Assembly: GCA_035610835.1 (NCBI GenBank)
Contig: CM069447.1
Coordinates: 57,419,048-57,483,047 of the forward strand
Source of the DNA: Ophiura sarsii
Taxonomy: Eukaryota; Echinodermata; Ophiuroidea; Amphilepidida; Ophiuridae
Direction of reading: 5' to 3'
Length of the DNA stretch: 64,000 nucleotides
Shown here: positions 45,766-58,092 of the stretch, piece after piece
How positions within the stretch are numbered: position 1 is the stretch's first letter
Layout: each line of letters begins with the position of its first letter
Made by a program: the position numbers and the translations under genes
Notes under the pieces: model-generated
Told to the model about the DNA's origin: nothing
Database searches by the model: none
Seen by the model: the letters and a program-made list of their open reading frames with translations, nothing else

Positions 45766-47631
45766 TTCATTCTATCAGTTTACAGAAGCTGGTATTAAAT
45801 TAATGTGCTTTTAGATAGTTGTAACCAAAGGTATTAGGACACCTCTTGTAAACTGCAAATTGAGGGAAAACACTTGGAACCCATTGAACTTATGCTTTCT
45901 GGTATTCTAGCAGTTGCAGTGAACCAATTGATGGACCCATCAGAGCTCTCTGTAGAGAATTATCAGTTTGATTTGTAATCGCTATCACTCAGTTCATGTC
46001 TGTTGGGATATTGTTCACGTTTTGCTCTTTAAAAATTTAATAAATTCTAATAAATTTCTTTTCAAAATAAATTTTAAAAATCTGTAAGCATATAGAACTA
46101 CAGCCTTTCTGTCAATGCCTCGGTTCCTTAAAGAAAGACTGATTCATTGTTTGTTATTGTCTGTCGTCAAGCTTCCTGGGTATTGATTTAGTTGTCCATA
46201 GCTGACATTCTTATAACAGTTCTCCATCCAATATCCAATTAGATCTGTAAGTTTTATTCTTGCTGAAATTAGGTTTCAGGTTTATTTATTTTGCATACAA
46301 CATATCAATAGAAAGTCAGAGCAAAATGATTACAAAACAATAGCATAAAATGAAAAGCGTCGTTGAAAAAACTCACGCGGAGCTTACGACCCCTTGGAAA
46401 AATGGTAATGATGAGGTAATAAAGAGAAGCATTTATGTTACATAGATAAATCAATATAATATAGAGAGTGTAAGTTACATTTCGATCTGCATCGCATTTG
46501 AGCACTCTGCAAGAAGATTGCTTCTTTACCAGTAATAGCGGAGTATATATGGGATTGTGCCAGTTATGTCACCACCGAAATTGTACCCTGCTCCACATCC
46601 TGAACTGTTGCAGCTTTTCCTTAGAAAATGGAAGGTACAATTGGCGCCATGACCAAAACATTGAAAGCAATTGTATCAGGACTGATACCATATGTCGATG
46701 AAGCAAACAACAACAGACCATAAACATTCCAGTCTCAAAGTTTCAGTCCTACCATAGCATTCCAAAAAGCAGATGGCACAGAATACCGTAATCCAGTCTT
46801 GCCGTACAGAAAACCAGAAGAGACAGACATCCTGAAAAATGCCAGTGACTGGAAACTCCTGGTGGATGAAGAGCACTCGCAGATAGTATTTCCTCCAGAA
46901 ATTGTTGAGACGGCCAAAGGACCTGACATTACTATTTTCTCAACTCGGACTAAAAATGTCATCATCATTAAATTGACAGTCCCAGAAGAGGAAAACCTTG
47001 CAAATGCTTTCGCCAGGAAGAAATGTAAATACCAAGACCTTGTAGCAGAATGTGAAAATAATGGATGGTCTGTAAACTACTTTCCTGTTGAAGTTGGAAG
47101 CTGGGGGATTTATAGTACCACGATCAGCAAATGTCTGGCCTCGCTAGGAATCCCCAGCGGGAAAAGAAAATCAATCTTAGACCCAGCAACCAAATCAGCC
47201 TTGCGAGCAAGCTACATTATCTGGCTTTGCAGAAGCACCAAGACGTTCAGACAAGCGGAGTCGATTCCACCTCCAACCATATGCCCTGAGGGAAAGGGGA
47301 CGGTTGAGCGCTCACAAAACCGGTTTAACCCGCCAAAGTCTGATCCGCAGCCCAGAGACCTCAGAGCATAAAATGATCTACACAGATGAAGATGATGAAG
47401 AAAGGCTATATTATGCAGCACGGTGATTTTTCCCAATAGTCATTTTCAACGAGAACTACATCAGGAGTGCTCATCTTAATAAGGGTGAAATTACGGCTCC
47501 GAAGGTGACTACACTGGTAATCTACCAATGAATTATTCTTCTAATGAAAATATAAAGTACTCTTTTAAAACTTGGTTGGTGTGCATACATAGATAGACTT
47601 GTAACTTCATTTGACATGGCAACAGGATCTA
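45766..47631 (+). repeat. 1,866-bp tandem duplication, unit 1
   Basis: Head-to-tail copy of 47,632-49,497 at a constant offset of 1,866; I saw no differences. The unit starts TTCATTCTATCAG and ends GGCAACAGGATCTA. There are no target duplications or TIRs at the joint, as expected for unequal exchange, replication slippage or an assembly duplication. Confidence 0.95.
46498..47371 (+). pseudogene. Retroelement C-terminal domain remnant, copy 1
   Basis: Two frames carry successive parts of the C-terminal region found after reverse transcriptase in a family of animal retroelement ORFs. The first (46,498-46,701) has CQLCHHRNCTLLHILNCC and RYNWRHDQN, a Cys/His knuckle followed by the family's RY.WRH(N/D)Q word. 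A one-base frameshift near 46,660 and a TAA at 46,721 break the frame. The second (46,799-47,371) has PDITIFSTRTKNVIIIKLTVPEEEN, cut here as PDITIF and IKLTVP, then ARKKCKYQDL and NYFPVEVGSWG. This resembles a PD-(D/E)xK nuclease-like fold of the type seen in restriction-like endonuclease retroelements, although the usual Glu before LTVP is Lys. Family naming is from memory; decayed copy. Confidence 0.7.
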
Positions 47632-49497
47632 TTCATTCTATCAGTTTACAGAAGCTGGTATTAAATTAATGTGCTTTTAGATAGTTGTAACCAAAGGTAT
47701 TAGGACACCTCTTGTAAACTGCAAATTGAGGGAAAACACTTGGAACCCATTGAACTTATGCTTTCTGGTATTCTAGCAGTTGCAGTGAACCAATTGATGG
47801 ACCCATCAGAGCTCTCTGTAGAGAATTATCAGTTTGATTTGTAATCGCTATCACTCAGTTCATGTCTGTTGGGATATTGTTCACGTTTTGCTCTTTAAAA
47901 ATTTAATAAATTCTAATAAATTTCTTTTCAAAATAAATTTTAAAAATCTGTAAGCATATAGAACTACAGCCTTTCTGTCAATGCCTCGGTTCCTTAAAGA
48001 AAGACTGATTCATTGTTTGTTATTGTCTGTCGTCAAGCTTCCTGGGTATTGATTTAGTTGTCCATAGCTGACATTCTTATAACAGTTCTCCATCCAATAT
48101 CCAATTAGATCTGTAAGTTTTATTCTTGCTGAAATTAGGTTTCAGGTTTATTTATTTTGCATACAACATATCAATAGAAAGTCAGAGCAAAATGATTACA
48201 AAACAATAGCATAAAATGAAAAGCGTCGTTGAAAAAACTCACGCGGAGCTTACGACCCCTTGGAAAAATGGTAATGATGAGGTAATAAAGAGAAGCATTT
48301 ATGTTACATAGATAAATCAATATAATATAGAGAGTGTAAGTTACATTTCGATCTGCATCGCATTTGAGCACTCTGCAAGAAGATTGCTTCTTTACCAGTA
48401 ATAGCGGAGTATATATGGGATTGTGCCAGTTATGTCACCACCGAAATTGTACCCTGCTCCACATCCTGAACTGTTGCAGCTTTTCCTTAGAAAATGGAAG
48501 GTACAATTGGCGCCATGACCAAAACATTGAAAGCAATTGTATCAGGACTGATACCATATGTCGATGAAGCAAACAACAACAGACCATAAACATTCCAGTC
48601 TCAAAGTTTCAGTCCTACCATAGCATTCCAAAAAGCAGATGGCACAGAATACCGTAATCCAGTCTTGCCGTACAGAAAACCAGAAGAGACAGACATCCTG
48701 AAAAATGCCAGTGACTGGAAACTCCTGGTGGATGAAGAGCACTCGCAGATAGTATTTCCTCCAGAAATTGTTGAGACGGCCAAAGGACCTGACATTACTA
48801 TTTTCTCAACTCGGACTAAAAATGTCATCATCATTAAATTGACAGTCCCAGAAGAGGAAAACCTTGCAAATGCTTTCGCCAGGAAGAAATGTAAATACCA
48901 AGACCTTGTAGCAGAATGTGAAAATAATGGATGGTCTGTAAACTACTTTCCTGTTGAAGTTGGAAGCTGGGGGATTTATAGTACCACGATCAGCAAATGT
49001 CTGGCCTCGCTAGGAATCCCCAGCGGGAAAAGAAAATCAATCTTAGACCCAGCAACCAAATCAGCCTTGCGAGCAAGCTACATTATCTGGCTTTGCAGAA
49101 GCACCAAGACGTTCAGACAAGCGGAGTCGATTCCACCTCCAACCATATGCCCTGAGGGAAAGGGGACGGTTGAGCGCTCACAAAACCGGTTTAACCCGCC
49201 AAAGTCTGATCCGCAGCCCAGAGACCTCAGAGCATAAAATGATCTACACAGATGAAGATGATGAAGAAAGGCTATATTATGCAGCACGGTGATTTTTCCC
49301 AATAGTCATTTTCAACGAGAACTACATCAGGAGTGCTCATCTTAATAAGGGTGAAATTACGGCTCCGAAGGTGACTACACTGGTAATCTACCAATGAATT
49401 ATTCTTCTAATGAAAATATAAAGTACTCTTTTAAAACTTGGTTGGTGTGCATACATAGATAGACTTGTAACTTCATTTGACATGGCAACAGGATCTA
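47632..49497 (+). repeat. 1,866-bp tandem duplication, unit 2
   Basis: Second copy of the unit. It ends at 49,497, where the sequence changes from that following unit 1. Confidence 0.95.
48364..49237 (+). pseudogene. Retroelement C-terminal domain remnant, copy 2
   Basis: Same content as 46,498-47,371, with the same frameshift and stop (TAA at 48,587). The inactivating changes therefore predate the tandem duplication. Confidence 0.7.
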
Positions 49498-49774
49498 AAT
49501 CGACTGAACTCCAACTTTTCCCTCCATGATTCTAAATTCTGTTGAGTATTGATTGAATTTGACAGATTGACTTACTTGACTTATGTCGGTGATTTTCCGG
49601 AACCGTGATGCTTCTCCAAATCTTCCTTTCCAGCATAGCTGTCACGATTTCTTATACCTGCAATCCTGTGTCACACTTCAGTATGTCAATGTAGGTTACG
49701 GCTGGTCTACCACGCTTTCTAACTCCATGTTTTGGGATCCAGTGTATGAGTTTGGAAACGGGCTCATTGGAACC

Positions 49775-50700
49775 TCAGAAGCATGTGTCCGGCAAATCTT
49801 GCTCTTCATTCTCTGATCTTATCCGAGACTTGGGCATATCCGCGTACAGGTCCTCATTTGTCACATGCTGTCTCCAGTTGATGTTGAACACAGTTCTTAG
49901 CATTCTAGTGTAACATCCATCCTGCTGTTTACTAAGCTTTGGGGTGAGTGTCCATGCCTCACATCCATAGAGGAGGACTGGTTCTACAGTAGCTATGAAT
50001 GTTAAGCTTTCTGGATACTGATTTGGCCTTCCATAACTGACTAAATTTCCCACAAGCTCTCCATGCAGCTGCTTTGAGTGTTTTAATGTCCTTTTCAGTA
50101 CTGTTCATCCAGACTCCAAGGTATTTGAAGTCCTCCACTTTATCAAGGCGCATACCTTCGCTTGTGGTGATTACAGGTGCTTGCTTCTGGTTGAAGGACA
50201 TGTACTTTGTCTTTGCAGCGTTCATTTTGAGCCCAACTTTACCCACTGAAGCCTCCACTTTGTTAAGTAGTGATTGCACTTGAGACACTTCCTCAGACAA
50301 CAGTGAAATGTCCTTTGCAAAGTCAAGGTCAGTAACTATGGTTGGTCCTATTATTCTGCTGCTTCTTTTTGTTAAGCGGAATCATAGCTCTTCTTCTTTG
50401 CCATCTATGGCCTCTCTTAGGGCATAGTCGAGAACAATGACAAAGAGATATGGAGCCAGGGTGTCACCTTGTAGTACTCCAGTCAGTATTTTAAATACCT
50501 TAGTTTCCCCATCAGGTGATATAACCTTTGCCTTGGTGTCCTTGTATATTTCTCCAATCACATTTGTAATCTGCTCAGGTATACCTAGGCCTTCAGAATT
50601 TGCAGCATTCGTCCCCTATGCATTATGTATTGACAGATACCTCTGATTTTGTCTTTGATAATGTGTCAACATCTTTCCCTCCTGTATTATGTGAGATGGA
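49775..50700 (-). pseudogene. RTE-like non-LTR reverse transcriptase fragment
   Basis: Read on the minus strand. In order it shows GVLQGDTLAPYLFVIVLDYAL, cut here as GVLQGDTLAPYLF, then TDLDFAKDISLLSEEV where RTE elements have the catalytic FADD (here FAKD). Then come KTKYMSFNQ, KVEDFKYLGVWMNSTEKDI, ATVEPVLLYGCEAWTL and YTRMLRTVFNINW. These are the palm-to-thumb and C-terminal words of RTE/Bov-B-like elements. In-frame stops (near 50,385 and 50,620) and a frameshift near 50,000 inactivate it. The endonuclease half is missing. Opposite strand to the tandem unit next door, so a separate insertion. Confidence 0.85.
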
Positions 50701-51391
50701 ACACTACTTTCTTGCTTTAGTCAGTGAAGGCCTCCCAAGTATGTATAAATTAAAAGGGTAAATGAATATTTAGAATGGTATAAACGTACCAATACTTTAG
50801 TTTTGTGATGAGTCTGACCCAAAGTTGTTGGCACCATCAGGATCAAACACTTCTTGCACTCTTTTTACACAGTGTACATCAAAAAGCGCCTTCAACGTCG
50901 ATTATGGAATATTTTCCATTGTCGAAGAACAATAAAGTATTTGCAAATGCAGAATATGCTTATTTGTGTACCATGGTATAGCTAGAGGTCCCCTCTTTCC
51001 GTACATACCAAAACAAGTACAAACATCACACGCATGATGTCACAATGACGTCACTAAACATGGCCGACCTAAAAATCCCGCCGTATTCGCAGTGAGGTAC
51101 AGGTACCTTTAAATTTCACCTCTGTAGTAAAACAGCTATAAAATTCTGAAAACCCGATCAATTTTGATGGTCTAAACGCTGAGACACATCTAATACATGT
51201 GGGCTACCATATTAGATGAGTGGTAGAGATGTGCACAACATCTTCTCTCCAGTAATGATGATAATCGGCAGTGCCAGGGGGGTAATCACTTATGACACAC
51301 CGTATATGTAGATCTAAAGAATCAACTTTTGTCTAGAAGGGTCCTTGCATATTTCAACTCTTGCATTGGTGATCAGTATTACATATATATA
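50701..51391. other. Unassigned sequence
   Basis: About 690 bp with no supported gene or bounded repeat. Confidence 0.4.
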
Positions 51392-52449
51392 CGAGGGTCA
51401 TTCAATAAGTTCTACCTCCTACCTCACAACTTTATTATTATATGAGCCAGTCTCATCAAATATCACACGATTGTAGCTTGGAACCTCAGCTACAAATCCA
51501 ATGTATATTGATCTGAGTACTGGTTGTACTTTTCCGGACATGCAGTGAAAACCAAACCTCGATTTAGTGTGACGGAAACGGATGAAAAACAGCAAAATAT
51601 TGCCGAAGTGCTTTTCAATTGGCCTATTGTAAAAGGCAAAACATACCTATCGGTCAAGTGTAACCGTTCTAAATGTCAGATATCTCTTTAACAGACTGTA
51701 AACAATAAAGTTGACGGATTGGTTTGGAAAAAATATGCCCTCTGATTAGCCAGATCCAGGTCAGAACAACCATTCAGTTTACCCCTTCCCTAGAGAACCC
51801 TGTAAAAGTCATATTTGACTTTCATGATAACTAAGCGATCTTCTATATATCGAACTAAATGGAGGGATTTAAAGTCTGTCAAAGCGATAATTTTCTATCA
51901 TTGACTACCTGATTGACTATTCTGAAGGTTGCACATAAGTAAAACTCATAAAGTGACTATTATGGTAAAGATTTAACATTCGAGGCATCATTGTGGCTTA
52001 AGTTGTAACAATGAAATTTGACTGATGGCAGTATTCTGGTATGCCAATGGCCTAGCAATACATTTGAGTTGATAGTACACTATTTGCAAGCCTACAAGAG
52101 TTAATATTGTTTACAATCTTATCTATACATGACAATACTGTAATATATTCAGATATCATTCATTCATTTCCATTTTCTGTATTTAAATCATGCTCTTATA
52201 TCTAACCATACAATACGAAAAAACACCCGAAAACATGTGTATATTTTTAAGGTAATTTTCTGTGTCCGTCGTCCAAAATCTCTCTCTCTCTTTGACCGCG
52301 TCATAACAAAAGTAAAACCGATATCAATTATCATTTACTACATATTTGTAGCTATGATTTGGAGCTATAATCATGACAAATGTCATGAGGTTGACATTAA
52401 TATTAGCGATGTTATGAGGGAGGAGGTAGAACTTATTGAATGACCCTCG
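51392..52449. mobile_element. Mariner-like MITE/remnant with TA TSD
   Basis: TIRs start CGAGGGTCATTCAATAAGTT and match for 29 bp exactly, then continue to about 38 bp with two mismatches. TA flanks both sides. CGAGGGTCATTCAATAAG-type ends are typical of mariner relatives. The 1,058 bp hold no transposase; the 68-codon frame at the right end runs into the TIR and lacks a known motif. Short matches in the left third (near 51,540-51,620) could be remnants of an internal gene, but I cannot confirm this. Confidence 0.8.
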
Positions 52450-53671
52450 TATATTGGTTGTAACATTCTATTGAATCAATGTTACTATTTAAATGCTAAA
52501 ATCTGATTTGATTTGATCTGATTCCATCTTCTTAGGGTACAAAACATGGCCCAGTATGTTTTATGCTTGCATCGATTTTGAATTCATGCAAATATAGCTT
52601 ACTTAATTTGGACACCAGCCCACAAAACCAAGGAGCAAATTCATCTCTGAAGAACATTGATGATTTAAATGCAATATTTCAGCGCAGTGCAATTACTAAA
52701 TGCCAACTACCGTTGGGCAAACTGGAGTCACTGTAAATTGCAGCAATGTGTGACTGCTAAATAGTGGCATTAGCTTCATTAATGTACTTCTGAGTGAAAG
52801 AGACAGGTCCTACCGTCCTAGCATATTCCAAAGTGTTCATTTTTATATACATGTTTACAATATCATGTCCATGTTGTCTTTTGAAAGTCTCTGTCGCTAA
52901 GATGGATACCAAAGGACAAAATGATTTTGTCATTTGAGAGCACACGAGCCTAGAGATTAAATTAACATTTCAACTGTGTGACTAGCCTATACCTTAATGA
53001 TCTGATCAGTGTTATATACCGTTCTGGTTAGTTTATTGCATACACCATGTACTCGCCCTGTTATCCTTGCCAATGAGACCCTGTATGGTGGTCATGATTA
53101 TGATTGATCATAGTTTTCTTTAGACTACTCCATTAATAAATTAGGCTGTTCATAGACTTATGTATTACCGTACATGTATTTGGGTGAAATTATGATGATG
53201 GTTAATTTCTGTTATGAGATCAACCTATTTTTATCAATTAGATTGAACTTTTAACAACCGATCTCTAATGATGGGGTTATTACTTGTGAAGCAAATTGTT
53301 CATTATTATGTAATTTATTGATATTCATTTCACACTCTATGCTTGCTTTGTCGACCATTTAAAGTAATTACCTGTATATCTCTAAATGTCATGTGTTATC
53401 ATCAAAATGTTTAAAAATGTTGCCATAGTTTATCATAATTATTAGCATCATATCAACACATACGCCAGATGACTATTATTTTTAAAATTGCATTATTGTG
53501 TTTTTCTTTTGAAATATCGTCGCTGTAATGACAAAACCTTGTGTTTCAGTCAACTAGTCAGACAGATTTTGTACAGTTTACAAAAATCACATATGTCATT
53601 CCGCAAAGTTAAAAAACCAACAGTGTCCTAATTTTTCTACTTGTAACAACAAAACCTCCATTTTGTATATA
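52450..53671. other. Unassigned AT-rich sequence
   Basis: No gene or bounded repeat seen; the reading frames are short and random-looking. Confidence 0.4.
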
Positions 53672-53921
53672 TCGAGGGTTGAGCACCAGAAAGGTCGAAA
53701 CTCACTTTATGGACAAATTGTTATTTTGCTACAAAAATAATCCATATAACCAAGATTTTCAGAACCAGAAGGAGAAAACTCATAAACTCACTTAATTAAA
53801 ATTAGAGTTATAAGTTGGGTGCTACAGTGTATTGTAATCAGTCCAAAATATTTGAAAGTTGATTAACTCAAAATAGCATTTCTTGAATTACTGTTAAGGC
53901 CTTCTGGCGCTCAACCCTCGG
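53672..53921. mobile_element. 250-bp MITE with TA TSD
   Basis: The left end TCGAGGGTTGAGCACCAGAA pairs with the right end TTCTGGCGCTCAACCCTCGG with two changes at and inside the ends. TA lies on each side (53,670-53,671 and 53,922-53,923). Non-coding. Confidence 0.75.
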
Positions 53922-55308
53922 TATGCAGTTATGGGTGTTATCCTACCACATTTTGACTAGGAATGTTATTATAAGGCTTGCACAAAAAACTCGAGAAATC
54001 AAAACCATTTTATTCCATTTTTTTGTCTTTCTCTGTATCCAGATTCATTACTCTGATTAATTTAGCAAATGATGACCATAATAATGATTCTTCTCAAGTT
54101 GGACAGTAATTGGTGCTAAAAAGACAATGCTGTGGTTTTTGTTTTGTTTTTTTGCTTTACTGAAAATTATGCCTTTTAAGATACAAGCTTAGGTATTATC
54201 GTTACAGCGACGATATGAGTTGTGTTATGTTACAAATGTACATGTATCAGAAATAGTGATATGATGTGTTTTTACATGACTGTTTTGAATGTAGCAAAAA
54301 TGGGGATATGTATCTCAAGTTATCAACCATGTAAATGTACAAAAAACACCCTCAATCCTTTTGATACTTTACCCCGTACCTGACTGCCTCCCTCAGATGT
54401 TACCACATGTTTTAAATGGAACAGAAATTGTAATATTTTGAATACCATTTTGACCAGACTCGCCTGTTTAAAATTGCCTAAAATGTTGAATCACAAAGTG
54501 TTTCTGTGAATCCAGCGCATGATGAAATGTTAATGAATATCATTGTTTTCACGACAAATTGAATAAAAGTGCTATTACAGTATACATCAAAGTAGCATGT
54601 ATCACCAAAATTCAGATTTTATTTGGAGTAATTCACAATATATATTTTTATTATCAACCGATGACCATTGTTGTATAATAAAACAAAAACCCTGTTCTAC
54701 TGCAAACAGGTCTACAGGTCAGGTCAGGTGATCTGGATTTTTTTCTTCTTCTCTTCTCATAGTTCCCCTTGAAAATGACAGTACAATTTGACACGCACAA
54801 AATGTGTAAATAGGTTGCCTCTTTTGACAGCCCAAAACAATATTGGGTTTGTATTCTGTTCATACATGATGAACACATTTGGTCAGTCAGACCTGTAGAA
54901 CAGGTTTTTGCTGTTGCCTAAGACAAAGACTATCATTTGTTTATGCAAAGGTATAAAAGTTACACATATGGTAAATTTGAGTTTATTGCTGTGATCCATA
55001 ACTTGCCTTTGGTAATTGGAAACATATACATGTATGTAATGTTATGGTGTATTGATACATCCACTATAAGTTCAGTCAGTTCCATATTTGCAAATCTGTT
55101 TGAAAAAGCAAACAAATTCTGAAGAGCATGGTGCCTTTTAAACTGTATGTGTGACGCTCGTGTTTGCCAAAATAAGATTGAATGCGCCAAATATGCTTTG
55201 AATTTATTATTTTTGGGCATGGAGAGTTAAAAACTGAAATGTTTAGCCAATTTGGAACTGATAAATCTGAACTATTAAGCATACTGGTTTTATGTAAATA
55301 CACCTATT
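53922..55308. other. Unassigned sequence
   Basis: No supported gene. Short frames near 54,654-55,303 overlap each other on both strands and carry no domain signature. Confidence 0.4.
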
Positions 55309-55700
55309 TGACATGTTCTACCGAAACCAGACAGAATTAGACAGAGCTCCAAATTAAGAAATAGACACAAACCTCATTGGGGGTGATTTTTTGGGAATTT
55401 GAGTTTCTTGTAAATAATTAATCTTCAGAGTGTTTATAACATTATTGTGAAAGTTTCAGATTAAAAAATAAAAAAGATTAAAAAAAATGCAATTTTTAAG
55501 TACATTGTAAGTACATCTTTAAAGAACGATATCTCAGTTTTCATAAAGACGAACTTGAAAATGATTTAACTCCGCTTTGGGAAGTCCGATTAAAAAAAAA
55601 AGGTACCATTGTAAAGCTGAAGATCTATTCTTTAATAATCAATTACTAACTCAATTTTGATATCTCGCCCAATTATGTCTTGTTTCGGTAGAACACGTCA
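55309..55700. mobile_element. MITE with TGTTCTACCGAAAC ends
   Basis: The left end TGACATGTTCTACCGAAACC is an inverted match, with few changes, to the right end GTTTCGGTAGAACACGTCA. Pairing continues to an AGACA(G/T)AATT word about 30 bp in. 392 bp, AT-rich, non-coding. Target duplication not resolved. Confidence 0.65.
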
Positions 55701-56682
55701 CATGATAGACAAAATGTATGGTACCATGATATCAGTGGGACAATTTAATTGTATTTGATTATTTTTGTGATCTTGTTTAGCAATCTATGAGATAATTAAG
55801 TCTGGACACATCCAATTTAGAATTTAGTTGTCAAGGCTATTTATTACATGTAATGACCTTTGCCTTGACATTGATTCAAGTTTTGCCAACTCTACGACAC
55901 CAACTGGCCAGCTGAAGTCGGCATCCAAATGATCAGGACAAACAAAATTCTACCAATGCTTGCACGCGTGTGTCAAGTACATACTGGAGTCATTCAAAAA
56001 TTATGTTGTGTCTTGATTTGTCAAAAGTCAGATCGCAATGTGCATGCATGCATAGTTGTTTGCACGTATTATATATTTTGAAGTTGCACTTGCATTAAAT
56101 AGGTTGCATTTTGTCCATATCATCATGCAGAGGTTCACACCATAGAGTAACACTTTTTAGAGACAGTTTTTCACTTTTGTTTTATTTATTTTCTAACAAA
56201 AAAAGATTACAATGAAAACAGTTTTAACAATTTTAAACCACTTTCTTGGCTGTCACTTATATAGCCGTACACATTGCAACAGTAACAAAATTAATATTCT
56301 GTATGCAAATTGTATGACTGGTACAAAATGGCACAGATATTACATTATTGAAATTGTTTAAACTCAATTACGGACACACACTTGGGTCCTGAAAGGACCA
56401 TGCTCAAGCAAAATGCTCAGGCCAGGCTTAAAAAGCGTATATAAGTTAGGGACATGCATACCCAATCATAAAATGTTCAGGTTTTACAGCCATAAGGGTG
56501 ACAACACTGTTTTGAGATTCAATATATATTGCCGTTACACTATAGATAAAAAGCATGGAAACCAGCCTTGCAATTAAGAGTAGTAAACCTTTCTTGAACT
56601 ATTTTAGTTAGGTGACTCATTGTTTGAAGATGTAGTGAGCACATGGTGTAAGCTATTTCCTGCTATAAAATAATTCAATATA
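55701..56682. other. Unassigned sequence
   Basis: Nearly 1 kb with no recognised feature. Confidence 0.35.
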
Positions 56683-56832
56683 CAAATATATACTGCCATG
56701 AGAGACTCTGGTTAAAACTATGGGCCCGAGGTGACTGCAATAGTGCTTCGCCCCGAAGCAAAATAGCACTATTGCAGTCACCGAGGGAACATAGTTTTAA
56801 TCCAGAGATTGAATAAAGGCAGTATATATTTG
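56683..56832. mobile_element. 150-bp foldback element
   Basis: CAAATATATACTGCC (56,683) is inverted at GGCAGTATATATTTG (56,818-56,832). The inner parts TTAAAACTATG and TGACTGCAATAGTGC pair with CATAGTTTTAA and GCACTATTGCAGTCA. The centre is CTTCGCCCCGAAG. Non-coding hairpin. Confidence 0.8.
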
Positions 56833-57165
56833 TTTTATATACGTCATTCATATATTTCTAGTTCCATAAAGTTCAAATTCAAATCACCTGGGGATGCAAA
56901 CCGTGTGACTCTCGCGTCACGCGTAGTACAATGCCGCGTGAAACTACCGGCGCACTGGTGCGCCGTAAATCGTCTTCTTGGGAGCCGTAAATAGTACTTT
57001 TGGGAGCCGTAAATAGTACTTTTGAGAGCCGTAAATAGTACTTTTGAGAGCCGTAAATAGTACTTTTGGCAAAATAGGGTGTTTATTTTTGATTATGTTA
57101 CCCACTTTTAACCAATCAATGAACAAGAATATATGAATGACGTAGGCCTATATAAAACAAAATAG
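56833..57165. mobile_element. Possible TIR unit enclosing a 22-bp minisatellite
   Basis: TTTTATATACGTCATTCATA near 56,834 is inverted near 57,131-57,160 as TATGAATGACGTAGGCCTAT then ATAAAAC, with a short insertion. The interior holds the GCCGTAAATAGTAC array and GC-rich words (GCGTCACGCG, GCGCACTGGTGCGC). It may be an extension of the adjacent foldback. Confidence 0.45.
56980..57067. repeat. 22-bp minisatellite, four exact-length copies
   Basis: The unit G(G/A)GAGCCGTAAATAGTACTTTT repeats four times without gaps and is preceded by a diverged partial (CGCCGTAAATCGTCTTCTT). The minus-strand frame over it is an artefact of the repeat. Confidence 0.95.
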
Positions 57166-57167
57166 CT

Positions 57168-57741
57168 ACGTGTATTTTCAGTTCTTAAATCTATGGTTAA
57201 CATCGTTAACATGTAGCAATTTCAAGTAAGGTCATGAAGATAAATAATTGATGGTTTACCTTTAAAGTTGCCAACAAAGTATTAAATAGGCATTTTGCTT
57301 TATTGATACAACAAATAACATTATAGTTGAACATTAAAACACTGTTTCCAGGCCTTGCATTTATTATGTGTTAACTGGAATGTGTGCAACATATCATTAA
57401 CATAAAACATAAGAGTGTGACTTTAAATAATGTATTGTGGAAGCCTCCAAATAATTGGGTTACCCATGAGTTATTTGATCAAGGGTTTCCAACTATAAAG
57501 TTTGCTCAGTAAATTATAGGACCAGTGGCTATTATTGTTGGAAAAGTAAAAAGTCGATCAAACTTATTTTGTGGCTTGTTTTTGTATTACCTGAAAATGG
57601 GTATGAACAGAGATTGCTGACATGGTTTCAATAATGCAATAAGCAAAAAAGAAATGGGCACAATTGTTATAAAAGTTAGCACTCATATGTTTTTCTTCCC
57701 ATATGCCCTATATTTATTGTATACCATTGCATGTTTATTAA
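57168..57741. other. Unassigned sequence
   Basis: About 570 bp without recognised features. Confidence 0.35.
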
Positions 57742-57897
57742 GGGATTAAATCATATTTCAGCGTTGTGCATCACCAATCGACAACGGTGTTCGTGCGTCT
57801 GCATGGTTTATTTCACGAGGGCAACCGAGTGAAATAAACATGCAGAACGCGAGTTGTCGATTGGTGATGCACATACGCTGAAACATGATTTAATCCC
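57742..57897. mobile_element. 156-bp foldback element
   Basis: GGGATTAAATCATATTTCAGCG continues into TGCATCACCAATCGACAAC. It is inverted from 57,853 as GTTGTCGATTGGTGATGCA and ends GATTTAATCCC. The centre has GTTTATTTCAC against GTGAAATAAAC. Few mismatches, non-coding. Shown motifs are split; no target duplication assigned. Confidence 0.8.
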
Positions 57898-57977
57898 GTT
57901 CAACAACGACTTGGGATTTGAACGCCATTTCATAAATAGACAATGCAAATAGAACATTATTTTAATGCAGGCCTACC

Positions 57978-58092
57978 ATAAAAACGGGGTGAATAGGGAC
58001 ATGGGGTGAATAGGGACAAAAATGGGAACCGTTTTTTTAAATGTCACCCGGCCAGTTTGTGTACCGTAAAACGGGGTGAATAGGGACATGGG
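57978..58092. repeat. Repeated ACGGGGTGAATAGGGACATG phrase
   Basis: AAAACGGGGTGAATAGGGAC followed by ATGGGG occurs at about 57,980 and 58,067. A third partial GGGGTGAATAGGGACA occurs at about 58,002. Short interspersed direct repeats of unknown origin. Confidence 0.7.

Noticed and set aside
56980..57067. CRISPR-like regular repeats
   Set aside because: Units are contiguous with no unique spacers; this is a minisatellite in an animal genome.
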